From contig SWBL01000095.1 in the NCBI GenBank assembly GCA_024195585.1, forward strand, positions 86,944 to 150,943: a stretch of DNA of 64,000 bases, given 5' to 3'. Below are positions 29,877-41,105 of this stretch, piece after piece. The DNA is from Aureobasidium sp. EXF-3400 (taxonomy: Eukaryota > Ascomycota > Dothideomycetes > Dothideales > Saccotheciaceae). A program made the position numbers and the translations under genes. Position 1 is the stretch's first letter; each line of letters starts with the position of its first letter. Below the pieces are notes generated by a model, which made no database searches, was not told the DNA's origin, and saw only the letters and a list, made by a program, of their open reading frames with translations.

Positions 29877-31823
29877 TCATAGATCAGTCTTGATGTTGCT
29901 TCCATCAGCATGTTGCCACTCCTTGCACTTGCCCACATAATTCCTCTTCAAACACTTCTTGTGGATTGAGGTGGGCTTGGATTTTGAATCTGTAGGAGAG
30001 GGATCAACACAGATGAAGCCATACCACTCTTTCGATGTGCACTTATGAGAGGCAGTGGATGTGTCTGACACCGAAGTGCTTGTTGAAGATTGCTTGGTCG
30101 AGGTAATCGAGTCATGGCAACCAAACCATCCGGGTGTTTTGCACGTGGTACTGGAAGTCGTAGTTGTCGCTGAAGAGGAAGATGATGTGGCAACAGTTGA
30201 AGTTGTGGTGACAGTCGGCGCGGGAGCAGGTGTGGCAAGGCCACTGGTCTCGGTCGTTGTAATCGTCGTCGTCTGTTCTTCGCGGCATCCGAACCAGCCA
30301 GGCGAGAGACAAGTCGTCGTCGTGATTGTTTCTGTCGTCGTCACAGGTACCGTGGTACTGCTAGTCTCGTCTAAGCATCCCCACCAACCAGGCGTCTTGC
30401 ATGTTTCTGTCCTAGTACTTGTGGTTGATGTTGTAGAGGAAGAGGAGCTAGTTGTAGTTTCGGTGCCGTTGCTTTCGAAAAACTTCCACTCATAGCAATC
30501 GATGCAGTCTTCGTCTCGTTTGCACGAAGGTACAGTATCGTATTTTTGAATTACATCGTGGATGACATTGCTGATCTTATGAGTACCAATTGCCTGTCTC
30601 CAGCCAAAGTCTGCGACTGTGTCGTAAGTACATGTGCTTCCGGTATGGCAATTTCCCTGGAAAGCGTATCCACCGATGGTGCAGCCAGAAAACGCAGTGT
30701 TGCAGGTTCCGTCATAAATAGGATCCGCAGTGTGCCCGAAATGATAGGCGCCAGTGTGAGGACGCTTCTTGTGGTCACCGATGTGATATCCCGGAGGGGT
30801 GGGAAGGCCAAGACGACTGGCAGCAAGTGCTTCAGGGAATGTCTCGAATGTGACGGTAGGCAATCCAAAGGTTAGGCCGAGCAGCGACGTAACAACACCA
30901 CCTAGCGAATGGCCGGTCAACCAGATATCTGCATTAGGATAGAGCTCGGTGACATTGTGGTATAGATCCTGAGCAGCTTGGTAGTAATTAGCTTTGTTCC
31001 GGAGGTTTTTGACTAGGCAGGTCGAGTTGCAAGTGAATGCTGATGTCTGACAGTCGCAGACTTGCTTCCACATAGGCTGACCGCCCTGACCGCAGCAACA
31101 GCTTCCAAACAAGTTATCATTGAGCTTGTCGTTTCCGGTCGTGTCTGCACCATCAAAGACAGCGGGCGAGGTTCCCTTCAGGCCAATAATAACAGTCTTG
31201 TTTTCGGTATCGGCGAAGATGTGGCCGCGCAAGCCGTCGCTCTCCCACCCAAAGTCCTCAGTGTAGTTGAAACCTCCTCCAACGTCGATCCAGTCACCAG
31301 TATGTGGTTTGAGAACGTAGGCGTTGGAAGCCATACGGGCAAAACTCAAGATAGTCTGCTTGTCGGTGATATTTGGGCCGTCTATCTCGTCCATGGACCA
31401 AGCAGAGGCGGGTAGAGAGACAGCTTCTCCACGCATCTGGCCAGCTTCCAGCAGACGATCGATGGTAGAGCGACGGCGATCGGCTAGGCGTTCTATGGTC
31501 ATGGGACCTGAGTTGGTACGGTATGAGTCGGTGGGCGAGACGGTGACAGCATAGTCGGCGTCGTCATCTTGGATGTGCTCGAGGGTGGTAGCGGAAGTGA
31601 CATGGACCTTTCTCAGGAGGTTCGGGTACTGGTGTGAGCCCTTGTGGAAGATGTGCCTCAGAGTGAAATCATGTTGTCGTGATGGAGCAGGGGTGTTATC
31701 GATGGGGATGGGAGGCAGCAGCAAGGCGTCTTGGGGACTCTGGCGGCGAGCAGCTGTGGCGGGCTCGACGGCGAGTGAAGATAAGGCGAGTAGGTGAAGC
31801 AGAAAGTCGGAGCTGCTCCTCAT
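29877..31823 (-). CDS. atg15: ATG15 autophagic-body phospholipase
   Basis: A vacuolar lipase that breaks down autophagic-body and multivesicular-body membranes. The single-exon product is 648 aa. The N-terminus (DFLLHLLALSSLAVEPATA) is a signal anchor. The lipase class 3 core is clear: GLKGTSPAVFDG, a Cys-rich loop (NLFGSCCCGQGG), the nucleophile elbow GHSLGG (Ser306), the Asp in FGHTADPIYDG and a late His region (GTHKISNVIHDVI). ATG15-specific text includes GCTIGGYAFQGNCHTG and CIDCYEWKFFESNG. The C-terminal tail, from about 450, is Ser/Thr-rich and carries three C-x-(T/S)PGW-x-GC units plus a degenerate fourth. It is divergent from the VPS9-domain gene (437 bp between starts). Confidence 0.95.
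   Translation of the reverse strand: MRSSSDFLLHLLALSSLAVEPATAARRQSPQDALLLPPIPIDNTPAPSRQHDFTLRHIFHKGSHQYPNLLRKVHVTSATTLEHIQDDDADYAVTVSPTDSYRTNSGPMTIERLADRRRSTIDRLLEAGQMRGEAVSLPASAWSMDEIDGPNITDKQTILSFARMASNAYVLKPHTGDWIDVGGGFNYTEDFGWESDGLRGHIFADTENKTVIIGLKGTSPAVFDGADTTGNDKLNDNLFGSCCCGQGGQPMWKQVCDCQTSAFTCNSTCLVKNLRNKANYYQAAQDLYHNVTELYPNADIWLTGHSLGGVVTSLLGLTFGLPTVTFETFPEALAASRLGLPTPPGYHIGDHKKRPHTGAYHFGHTADPIYDGTCNTAFSGCTIGGYAFQGNCHTGSTCTYDTVADFGWRQAIGTHKISNVIHDVIQKYDTVPSCKRDEDCIDCYEWKFFESNGTETTTSSSSSTTSTTSTRTETCKTPGWWGCLDETSSTTVPVTTTETITTTTCLSPGWFGCREEQTTTITTTETSGLATPAPAPTVTTTSTVATSSSSSATTTTSSTTCKTPGWFGCHDSITSTKQSSTSTSVSDTSTASHKCTSKEWYGFICVDPSPTDSKSKPTSIHKKCLKRNYVGKCKEWQHADGSNIKTDL
30008..30401 (-). 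repeat. Cys-rich PGW repeats in the ATG15 tail
   Basis: Coding units lie at 30375-30401 (CKTPGWWGC), 30285-30311 (CLSPGWFGC) and 30117-30143 (CKTPGWFGC), with a degenerate CTSKEWYGFIC near 30008-30040. They are separated by Ser/Thr-rich linkers of varying length. Confidence 0.85.
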
Positions 31824-32260
31824 TGTGGTTCTGCAGAGGGAGAGAGGGCTCGAGATGTTGTTGAAGAGCAGCTACTCGGATAACATAGCGATTAGGGTAG
31901 ATGATTCGGTGCCCTTGTGTCATGCGGGCACAACGGGTACATTAGTGGGAAACATCTGGGGTTTTCTTGGCATCTGTCATGGACAAAGCGAAAGCCACAG
32001 ACAAGATGAACGCGCGGATTCCGCAACTGTGGCTCGACACGAAGGTGGGGTCTGTCCGAGTCAACACTTCACACTGAGGGCACACGACATAACCACAACC
32101 AAGTCCCATGATTTTCCCTTCCGCTGCCTTGTGATGCACCTTGCATGAGTCTGTCACTACTCTCGACCTCGACTATACGGCCCTTCCTTCCCCGACGTCC
32201 TCGGTGAAGTTTCCAAAGCCTGCCGCCCGTCGCCCAGTACAGACCCTGCAGATCACAAAC
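31824..32260. promoter_or_regulatory. Divergent promoter region ATG15 / VPS9-domain gene
   Basis: This separates two divergent genes that both act on the endosome-vacuole system. The VPS9 frame stays open leftwards to about 32141 without an ATG. No TATA element stands out. Confidence 0.4.
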
Positions 32261-34483
32261 ATGTCCAACTCGTCCTCTCCAAAACAGGCCCCCAGGCCAC
32301 GCCCACTACATATATCCAGATCCTTCACTCGTTTGGACCCAAATCCCGAATCTCTCCCGGCCTCGCCGTCTCGTGCGAGAGCTAGTACTATCCAGACCAT
32401 CCCGGAAGCAAAGGATCTGACCTCTTTCTCCCACGGCGATGTCTTTGAATCTGTCGACGAGGAAAAGGCCGAGGAACCTGCAATCAATGTTCCTCCCACA
32501 TTTGACCAACTTCCCATCGAGATCCGTAGTCTGAGCGAGCGCTTTCTCAAGTCTCTGTCTGCCAGGACCCACGCCAACCCTCTGAACATTGATACCATCT
32601 CCGATCTATTCCAGGATTTCTACGAGCAAGCCGAGTCCCACATCTCGACCCATATCGCCACCCTCTCCATTCGCCTATCTAGAGAGAAATCCCCTTCCCG
32701 CTCCGCTGCTACAAAAGCACTTGGGGGTGCACTCAGGGCCAGGAAACAAAGCATTGAACAGACCACCTCTACAAATGGCCAGGGCGAACAACAGATGCTG
32801 ACTGCTTCTGAAGTTGCCGATCGTCGCAAGGCTCGCAAGGATCTGGAGATACAAAGGCTCGCCTTGGAAGAAGCTGTCGAAAGAGCTGTGTGTGAAAAGG
32901 TCTACGACCGCATATATAGACATAGAAGTGCCGATGATGAAGAGAGAGATGCAAAGCTCAGATCAAGAACTGCTGCCTTGTCGCTGGTCGGCATCGGCCT
33001 GAAAGAGCTACATGTCGACATTGACCCAGCCAAGGGCAATGGTCTTCCAACCGATGAAAAAGAGTTACATGATGAAATCTTCAAGCTGCTGGCCCCAGCT
33101 AGAGACCATCTCCAACGTATGGACGACCAACGCTACCCCTTAGGAAAGCTGCAGATGCTCACCGAGGCTCACAAGAGCATTGTTGAAACACTATCTCGCA
33201 TATTCCCTTCCTCTTCATCTGCTGATGAAGTCCTCCCCACGCTCATCTACACTCTGATGACTTCACCTCCGGAAACAATAAACGTCATCAGCAACTTGCA
33301 CTTTATCCAGCTTTTCCGCGCACGCGCAAAGGTCGATGGCGAAGCTGCTTACTGTCTGGTCAATCTCGAGGCTGCCATCTCGTTCCTTGAGACAGTCGAT
33401 TTAGCTTCCCTAAGAGCCGATGAGGCTTCTCAGGGTGGCTTCAAACAAGAAACCCGTAGTGAGAAACCCACAGACTTTGCACGTCCATCCAGTTCCAAAT
33501 CCCTTGCCCCTGGCTTGACAACAACATCAGCCACTTCTTCAGACCTTAGTCCAGGGGACACTTCCCTCAAACCCCTTCCTTCCCAAGCTTCCTTGAGCAA
33601 TTCGCCCCGACCAGGATTCTCTCAGCGACGCCTATCATCACTGATACAAGCACAAGCCGAACGCATTGAAGCTGGTCGAGATGAACTTATGAATTCCGCT
33701 GATCAGGCCTTTGACGCCATCAATTCGACCCTCGAGAACAGCTTCAAGTTTCTGTTTGGCCGTATGAAAGAGCAAGGAGCCGGGACCGAAGACTCTCCCA
33801 TTGTGATGCCTCGAACTCTCGAAGACGCCCGTAAGCTTGTCAGTTCACCACCTCTAGTACCCATGGACAGCCATCCAAGCTTTGCCGAGACACTGTCCTC
33901 AAGTCCTTCAGCAGAACCGCTTTCGGCTCCTAGGGTCGACAACACTATGCTGAATCTAGTTGGTGGTCGTTTGCGCGAACGCAGCGTAGACAGCAACCGC
34001 AGCACAGGCAGCGGCAAGCGTGTCATCTTTGCGGAAAAGTCAATCACTGCCGCACTACCCAACAGTTCCATCTCATCCTCGCTTCCCACACAATCCGCTG
34101 TCGAATCCATGGGCAACCTCATGAATTCCATCAACCCCCTATCACGTTTCGGCGGCTTTGGCAAATTCGGCCGTTCCGCGTCTGGCAGCGGCGCTTCCAC
34201 CCCTTCCACACCTGCTGCTTCCTCTGCTGCCATTGCTGAGAAGACCAAGCAATTGGGACATATCCCCGAATCCGAAAAATCTCCTGCTCAGAACAACAAC
34301 GTACAAGCAGAAACAGATCTGGATGCCCTGGAGGCACTAGCACAGTTGAAAAAGGCAACTCCCCCGATCCAAAAGTTTGTCGATGCGAAGAGTGCTTCGG
34401 AGTTGAGAATTGGTGATGTAGAAGAGTTGTTGAGGGATTATCAGCGATTGGCTGCTTTGATCAGAGAAACTGTCACCTTATAG
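32261..34483 (+). CDS. VPS9-domain Rab5-type guanine nucleotide exchange factor
   Basis: This activates Rab5/Vps21-class GTPases in endosome-to-vacuole traffic. The single-exon model is 740 aa from the first in-frame ATG (MSNSSSPKQ); upstream codons are open but lack an ATG. Residues 1-85 are disordered. A helical bundle follows (about 90-310). The VPS9 core has ADEVLPTLIYTLMTSPP (Asp322, the position expected to destabilise bound nucleotide) and GEAAYCLVNLEAAISFLETVD. The C-terminal half is Ser-rich with an amphipathic helix (SSLIQAQAERIEAGRDELM) and a final helical block (IGDVEELLRDYQRLAALI). I see no CUE domain, so it may be a Muk1-like rather than a classical Vps9 protein. Confidence 0.85.
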   Translation: MSNSSSPKQAPRPRPLHISRSFTRLDPNPESLPASPSRARASTIQTIPEAKDLTSFSHGDVFESVDEEKAEEPAINVPPTFDQLPIEIRSLSERFLKSLSARTHANPLNIDTISDLFQDFYEQAESHISTHIATLSIRLSREKSPSRSAATKALGGALRARKQSIEQTTSTNGQGEQQMLTASEVADRRKARKDLEIQRLALEEAVERAVCEKVYDRIYRHRSADDEERDAKLRSRTAALSLVGIGLKELHVDIDPAKGNGLPTDEKELHDEIFKLLAPARDHLQRMDDQRYPLGKLQMLTEAHKSIVETLSRIFPSSSSADEVLPTLIYTLMTSPPETINVISNLHFIQLFRARAKVDGEAAYCLVNLEAAISFLETVDLASLRADEASQGGFKQETRSEKPTDFARPSSSKSLAPGLTTTSATSSDLSPGDTSLKPLPSQASLSNSPRPGFSQRRLSSLIQAQAERIEAGRDELMNSADQAFDAINSTLENSFKFLFGRMKEQGAGTEDSPIVMPRTLEDARKLVSSPPLVPMDSHPSFAETLSSSPSAEPLSAPRVDNTMLNLVGGRLRERSVDSNRSTGSGKRVIFAEKSITAALPNSSISSSLPTQSAVESMGNLMNSINPLSRFGGFGKFGRSASGSGASTPSTPAASSAAIAEKTKQLGHIPESEKSPAQNNNVQAETDLDALEALAQLKKATPPIQKFVDAKSASELRIGDVEELLRDYQRLAALIRETVTL

Positions 34484-34934
34484 ACTTGTTTTGTGTTTCT
34501 TCCTGGGTGTGTTTTGACTTTTGAGGGTTGGGCGTCTCTTGGGTAGCATTTTGGTCAAAGGGTTTGTTGGTGTACAAGGCGTATGGATTGGAACTTTGTT
34601 GGCTATGGAGCCTGCGTGGGATTCAGGGGTGTAGCACAAAATGCCTATTTCGAGGATAGAGGATCTAAGTAAAAATTGTATTTTGGCATATACGGTATGC
34701 CCTTTTATATCAAAGCCGCTTTTCCCGACAGCTGGTGCTTGTCGGTCATCGAAGGGATAAATGATGTGGAGGCCGGGTCTTTCTGATATCCCTCGTCTTT
34801 TTGGGCATCTCGGAACCGCCTTTCCCTGTCCCACGTCAAAATTTCGACTACAGTACCCACAGCACAAAAGGTATTACAAGTAGCTCGACTCATTGATTTC
34901 CCCTTTCGTTAGATCACTCGAAACCCTCCCACCA
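34484..34934. other. Convergent intergenic region, no gene seen
   Basis: This lies between the 3' ends of the VPS9-domain gene and the TRAPPC12 gene. Open frames here are short and unrecognised. Confidence 0.45.
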
Positions 34935-36372
34935 TCAAGAAGCCAACTTAAACTCGCCCATCTCCCTCTCAAACCCACCAACCTGCATCTCCTGGTTTCC
35001 CCCACTCCTGCCTCCCATCTCCGCAACCCTATCCACCAATTCCAATTTTCTCTCTCTAGCTCTTTCTGTTCTCAACTCATAAACCGTAGATAGATTTACC
35101 AGCAACGCAGGAAACAAGACCTCGTCTTCTGTTACCAAAGCCTCTAGGATTTCTGATGCCAGAGTGACGTTGTTGGTGTAGAGGTATGCGATGGCGAGGT
35201 TGTGTTTTAGGAGTGGGTTCGAGGGATACTGCTCAGTGAGGGAGAGTAAAGATGACAGCGCGAGAGAGTAGGAGGAAGTTGAGAAGTGCAAGAGGGTTTC
35301 CAGGATTTGGGATTGCAGGGTTGAGGATGGTGTTGGGGGTGAGTAGGAAGATAGGCATTTTTTCGCTGCTTGCGTATCCCCGATCTTGAGCAAAAGCAGT
35401 GTTTTCCTCATACACATTTTGCCGTTTGTGTCGTCGTCTGCATTGTCAGTACTTCCAGCAGCAGCAAAAGACAGAGTGTCCAAATGTCGTTTTGCAGTTT
35501 CCAATTCCCCCATCTCGATGAGTTCACCAGCAACCCTGAGTCCCAAATCGCCTAATCTGTATTTCCAAAGCTTAAACGCGGTATCGTCTTTTTCCACTCG
35601 CGCTTTTTGAGCCAGAACACGACATTCAGAACTCAAACCGTACAATCCCATAATAGCCCTTCTGTGCAGATCCGCAGTGCCCAGGACCGAGAGTTTGAGA
35701 AGTAATAACCGTAACGACCAAGGCACTTGCATCAGAAAAATTTCGCGATGAGGACGGGTGTAGGAACTACTTTCCCTTGCCAGTAACTCAGATAAAGGTT
35801 TTGCTTCTTTGGCGGCTAGAGAGCTTTGGTTGCAGAGTACCAAGCAAGAAAACCTTGTATACAGCAGTTCGAAGATTCTTTGAGTGGAAGAGGGAGTAAT
35901 AGACCCGGAAGTCAGGATATCGGTGGCTTTGTCTGCGGCGTGGAGGAATCGCCGATTAGACAATAGGGTTTCTAGATCTGTGTCTGGGGCTGGTTGGGTG
36001 GAGGAGTCGAGAAAAGGAGAAGCGAGGTGGGTAGTCGGTACAGGAGCGTACAGAGAAGGACGAAGCAGCAGAGAAAGATCCAGTTGCATGGTTCTCGCTG
36101 CAGGGCTTTTGGAACGCGTCCGTACTGCTGCGGGATTCTGTTGGACGACGGGAGAGAGTAGAGACGAGGCAGGCGATGCTGTTCGCACGGGCATGGAAGT
36201 GGGTGCTGGTGAGGGCGGCAATGCGGTTTGTAGTGCTGGTGTTGGTGGTTGGAAGCTCGGTATAGCTCTTTGAGCGATCGCTATCAGCTTTATTGTCTTT
36301 TCGAGAAATGGTTTGCTTGCCAACTCACGATACGTCTACATCCAAAGGACCCTTTGTGCTACGCCGTGGCAT
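34935..36372 (-). CDS. TRAPPC12-like trafficking complex subunit
   Basis: A 458-aa TPR-type protein of the TRAPP tethering complex (ER-Golgi/autophagy traffic). The model has exons 36372-36329 and 36267-34935. The intron 36268-36328 (GTGAGT...CTCAAAG) is the only nearby choice that keeps frame, giving MPRRSTKGPLDVDVS|AIPSFQPPTPALQ. A Pro/Ser-rich N-terminus precedes helical repeats: LETLLSNRRFLHAADKATDIL, MQVPWSLRLLLLKLSVLG, LALSSLLSLTEQYPSNPLLKHN and LAIAYLYTNNVTLASEILEALV. The MQVPWSLRLL block and C-terminal TPRs are typical of TRAPPC12. An ATG inside the intron (36323) could start a slightly different N-terminus. Family assignment is good, the exact start moderate. Confidence 0.75.
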
Positions 36373-37112
36373 TGCGACTAGCCATGTGTTAGCTGTTTAT
36401 TGGGGTTCGCGAGGGACTCAAGGTCATACCGCGTCTGGTGTCGCTCGACGGATACCTGGAGTGCCCCTGCTCGGGTCTTTGTGGTGCGGCCATGTCTGAT
36501 AGGTGGTTTGCAAGGTATGAGGGGGAGATGGTGTTCTGAATGTTGTTTGTGACGTCCTGATGCTTATCTCCTTTTATCGCCGGCTATACCAGTAATTTCT
36601 TGCTACCTAGGACACCCTGCCTATATCTGCTGTCCATGATACATTCGATATCAGCCGTCCAGTAGCAACCGAACTGTTGCAAAACAGAATAGCGACAGCT
36701 AGAATGCTTGTAATTCATGGCAAGTACACTCACGTTGTGTGTCCTGTTCAATTGAGTGAAGCTCTGGGAAGGCTCGTACAGCCATGGTTGCTCTTGAAAC
36801 ACTTTTCATCATAAGATTAACTATCGCGCTTCGAAACACATTTTTGGAGATATGTATCTATTTGGATGCTTTTATGGTATCCAACTCGAACAGAACAAGA
36901 TTGAAAAATGTACGCTAGAGTATGGAAAGAGCCAACAGCAAGAAGCCCCGTTACACTCCTGATTGCACCAATGCCTTACACCCCTATCCTTTCGCATCCA
37001 TCTTGAAACCCATATCCATAAAGAGTTGACGCTTCTTTTTTTTTAATACAAATCGGCGCGAGCTTCGTGTAACATTAATCGAGGCATTCGTTGCGTGGGA
37101 ATTTGCGTAAAA
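36373..37112. other. Intergenic: TRAPPC12 promoter, RER1 3' UTR
   Basis: No further gene is recognised. An A/T tract with eight T (around 37030-37045) lies in the probable RER1 3' UTR. Confidence 0.45.
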
Positions 37113-37931
37113 TCAGTTGCTGTTCTTGGCACCGTAGTTCTTCTTGCCAAAGTCCCATGGGACGTATCTGTACTCTGTGAATTTGTTTGTTAGCTCTCAA
37201 CAATCTGACAGTATATATAGCTCGGAATCTCTTACTCAGCATGTGCTGGATCTGGCGGCGCATGGTCAAGACGACGAGAATCAACCAGTAGACAACAAGA
37301 ACAGGCCAGAAGACTGGCAAGTTGAAAATCTCGCTCCATGAACACAAGAAACCAATGACAATAGCGCGGGTGGCTGCGTGCCAGAACTTGAACTCGGGAA
37401 GACGGCGCACAAACGGCTTGAACTCATCGGTCGACTTTGTGGGAAGGTCTCCACTACTGCCTTCTTCCATGTCCTCGGTGGACTCGAGACCGGGATCAAA
37501 CTTGGGCGAGATGAAAGCGAGGAATAGGTTCAGGAGGTAGATGCCCAGAGAGTATGCGACTTCGGATCAAAAGTGTTAGAAAGGCTCGTGCTCGGACATG
37601 ATAGGTAGGATGTTCATACCAATATACCAGCCTTGAGCGAAGAAGATGCGCAAAGCGAACATGACGAAGATAACACCAGTTCCAATCCAGCGATATGTCT
37701 TGTAGGGTGTTGACTTGTCCAGGTAGGATTGGTAAAGCTGCATTAGAAGCATGATTCTTAGCCTATACTCTGGTATGCGTATTGTCGGTCGCACATGGAC
37801 ACAAGACAAACAAGGTCCATCTCTTTTCCAGGTGTCTATGGGTTGACAGGGGCGAAGAAGCTCACCATTCCGGCTCTTGTTGTTTGGGCACTGACGGCCG
37901 CAAAGGGAGTATCGGGTTCAGGGCTGTCCAT
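37113..37931 (-). CDS. rer1: RER1 Golgi-to-ER retrieval receptor
   Basis: A 189-aa membrane receptor that returns ER membrane proteins from the early Golgi. Four exons: 37931-37866, 37737-37620, 37559-37236 and 37174-37113; introns have GTGAGC, GTATGA and GTAAGA donors. The spliced product reads in family order: LYQSYLDKSTPYKTYRWIGT, FFAQGWYIVAYSLGIYLLNL, AFISPKFDPGLESTED, RRLPEFKFWHAATRAIVI, LTMRRQIQHMLKYRYVPWDF and GKKNYGAKNSN. Four membrane segments are visible. The length equals the usual RER1 size. The N-terminal exon is short and acidic (MDSPEPDTPFAAVSAQ). Confidence 0.95.
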
Positions 37932-38343
37932 GATGGGACGGAGACGATGCGAGTCGGGCTGAATCTTGAATAGTTCGATCGCAGTCGGTATGCGACGAGG
38001 TTGCTGAGGGTGCGGCGACAAAAAGCAGGGGTTTGTTGATGTGAACAGGTGTTGGCGGGCAACCGCTGGAACTAGCAACTCGTTCGCTCAGCCTCAATGC
38101 GTGGCGGTACATACATGCACAGACCACACGCCCTCTAGCCACTCTGAATGCTTACCATCTACAATTCACAAGAAAACAGGCACCAACTTTCATAATCCTA
38201 GAAACATTTGCAATATCCATCAGAGCCCAAATAACGACAGAGGTATCATCAAGCAAACCGCCCAACCACACCAGTCCAAACGCCATGATCATGCCAGACC
38301 ATCCGACACGACCAATTCGTCAAGCCATTATAAGCATCCCTCT
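37932..38343. other. Intergenic: RER1 promoter and NDC80 3' UTR
   Basis: No gene is seen between two minus-strand genes. Confidence 0.45.
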
Positions 38344-40729
38344 TTACTCGTCGAGGTCCATCTCTTCCACCTTCGTTTCGAGATCTTCACCGTACTTCTC
38401 ATCATCAGCACCCATCTCCTCCCTTTCCTGCTCCTCACATTCTCTTTCAACCTCCTGAGCCACAAACTCTTCGTAGCCCTCGAGACTGCTCTGAATGTGT
38501 ACCTTGAACTTGATAATGTCGTTCAGCATGCGCTCAAGCTCCGTGTGCAGCTCTTCGCGAAGTGCTGAAGATGCTACTGTCAACTGCTCATATTCGAGGT
38601 TGGTGTTCATTTCGCGTTGCTCCATCAGCTGCACTGATTCTGTAAGTCCAGCACGCATCCTGGCGAGCTCCTTTTCCATCTTCTCGATTTGCGCATCCGA
38701 AGCCATCTTTTGCGAGTTCGTGATCTGTTGCATGTTAGTAAGAATGCTCGCGTACTCGCGGCTCCGCTGTGAATTACCTCTTTCGTCTTTTCAAACTCGT
38801 CCTCCGCAGCGCGTACGCGATGCTCCAGCGTCTCCGTCTCGGCCTTCTTGTCTCCAATGGCTTCCTTGATCTTGTCGAGTAGATCTTGGTTGTTCATGTC
38901 AGCCTCAAGAGCGTTGTTTCTGCGTTCGCTAATCTCTTTTCGGAGATTGATCATGTTGCTCTTGAGGCTGCCTCGGACATCCAGATTCAGCAAGTGATGC
39001 GGTTGATATCCAGTGCCTGTCTCCGCTAGTAGGCGATCAGAGTCTTGTGGTTGCTCGCCTATCTGAGATGATCCAAATGCAGGACCCTCGTTAGTGGTGA
39101 GGATCAGTTCATACTCTTGACCGTGAGCATTTGGTGCGTCTGGAGGAATGACACCGATCTCGTATGCCATGCGGTTGTACTTGGAAACCACAGCTTCAAG
39201 CTCTTCAAGCCTCTGAGCTGCTTCTGCTTCCTTCTTGGCGATCGCATCACGAGTCTCTTCCAGTCGCAAGTTTGTACTTTCAACACCAGTCTGAAGTCGT
39301 TTGCGTTCAGCTGTCATGCGGTCGATATCCTGCACAGTGATTCCTTGTCGATCGACCATTTCTTGCAAGCTATTGCGTTCTTGCTCTGCATCTGCAAGTT
39401 CCTGATCAAGACGCTGCATTTCACTCTCCAGCATGCGCAAACGATCCTCGTACTTCTCAACCTTCTTGTCGATGCTGTTGTTGTAGTTCTCGAATTTTAC
39501 TCTGTCTTCCTCAAGAATCTTGTTTTGCTCATCAAGTTTTGCCAGACGAGGAGCAGTCTTGCCGAGTTCATCAATCTGCTCCTGTAGCTGCTTGCTCTCC
39601 GCTTCTAGAGCCTTGACCTGCTCGAGGTTCTGTTGATTAGAAGCCTCGAACTTGGCCGCCATAGCATCAACATGTGGTTGTATCAGCCTTTGGATAGCTT
39701 CTTCGTCATCCTCATCATCGTCATCGTCGACGGACAACCAGGTACGGTAAGCATCGCTCAGGAACTCGAAGGTAATGCGATCAGCCGAAACATCATGCCC
39801 AGATTCGATACAAGCCTCGTCGTAGGTGCCAACACTAAAATGCTCCATCATCTTTGCGAGTTGCATCATCCAGTGGAGCATGCCGAGGAAAGTGAACCAA
39901 TTGTTACCTCCTACAGCGGCAAGTTGTGATTTTGTGATGTTTCTTTCGTATGGGTAGCGAAGTTGCTTCAGGAGCGGAGGGACTTCCTGATCGATGTTTT
40001 TCTGGAAGCGGTATGCGGGATCGATGCAATGGTAGAGGAACTGGAACATCATATTGAAGTCCTTTTGGGTGGGGGATGTCATGGTCTTGTGAGTCAGGGT
40101 GTGCTTCATTTCCATCTCAAAGTTGCGTTGGGTAAGAAACTCCATGAGTTCTGTACCCATCTGGTTCCGAGTGTTTGGGTCGCGTAGCCTGCGAGGATCC
40201 TGGGGAGGCTGATTGGAAGGAGGGGCAGTCGCGAAGAAGGATTGGTGACCCATAGGCCCACCAAAAGCAGCCGAAGGACGAGCACTGTATACGCTGCTGC
40301 GGCGCTGAGAGCTGTCGCCTAGCTGAAGAGCAGGAGCCGGAGTGCTACTGACTGGCGCATAGCTCTTTCTACCTCCAGTACTGTTGAACATGTTCTGAGT
40401 CGAGGGGCGTTTGACGGTGGATAGGCCAAGATCGGCGAGGTTTGTGCCAGAAGATGCGCGCTGGAAGTCAGGCTGCCTAGGAAATCCCGGTGCTAGAGAC
40501 ATGCGAGAACCAGACGTTGAGCGAGCATGCGAGGCGGATTGCATCTGGCCGAGGCCGAAAGAACTTTGTCGCTTCATGGCCGAGGCCGGCATGGGAATTG
40601 CAGATACATTGTGATTGATTGGGCCGAGTGTCTGTGTCGAGGTCAGGTGTGTTCTATCAGAAAAGAGCAGGCGACATGACTGACCTCGCGAGGGCGGCGC
40701 ACAGAAAAGATGCCCTGGTCTTGCGACAT
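38344..40729 (-). CDS. ndc80: Kinetochore protein NDC80
   Basis: A microtubule-binding subunit of the outer-kinetochore Ndc80 complex, 759 aa. Exons: 40729-40685, 40631-38778 and 38724-38344. Intron 1 (GTCAGT) joins [15 protein letters not shown] to TLGPINHN. Intron 2 (GTAATT, branch TACTAAC) joins EKTKE to [11 protein letters not shown] basic disordered tail (about 1-150) includes RQSSFGLGQ and KRPSTQN, likely mitotic phosphorylation and microtubule contacts. The calponin-homology domain spans about 160-290 ([20 protein letters not shown] through [18 protein letters not shown]). Long coiled coils follow, interrupted by a loop around [19 protein letters not shown]. The C-terminal end is acidic (KVEEMDLDE). 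Confidence 0.95.
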
Positions 40730-41105
40730 GGTGTCGCCTAGTAGATGTTGACTTTATACAATGTTTTTCGGAGATTTGATAGGTATAGGCCAGTGAGCAA
40801 GAGGTCGCGAAAGAGGGCGTGCAGCAAAATGTCGTCAGTAAACAAAAGTTGTGAGCGTTGCGAAAGGCCAAAGTAAACACAACCGACGGCCATCAACAAT
40901 GCCAAGGCCGACAGGCTCGAGCACGAGCACGAGCACTCGAGGGAACAGGGTCTCCCCACAAATGCCTCGGCTCATGAGTGGGCGCATCGGCCTATGACAC
41001 TTTGCCGGCCGCAGGTCCATCTCCATCTTGACCACCTTTGTGTTGTCGACGTCTGTCTTGCATCTTCATTGAAGTTTGGTCCATCTGAGATATCAACTTG
41101 CCAAG
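40730..41105. promoter_or_regulatory. Divergent promoter region NDC80 / PEX14
   Basis: The start codons of the two genes are 376 bp apart on opposite strands. A short simple tract (GAGCACGAGCACGAGCACTC near 40918) is the only visible repeat. Confidence 0.45.
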
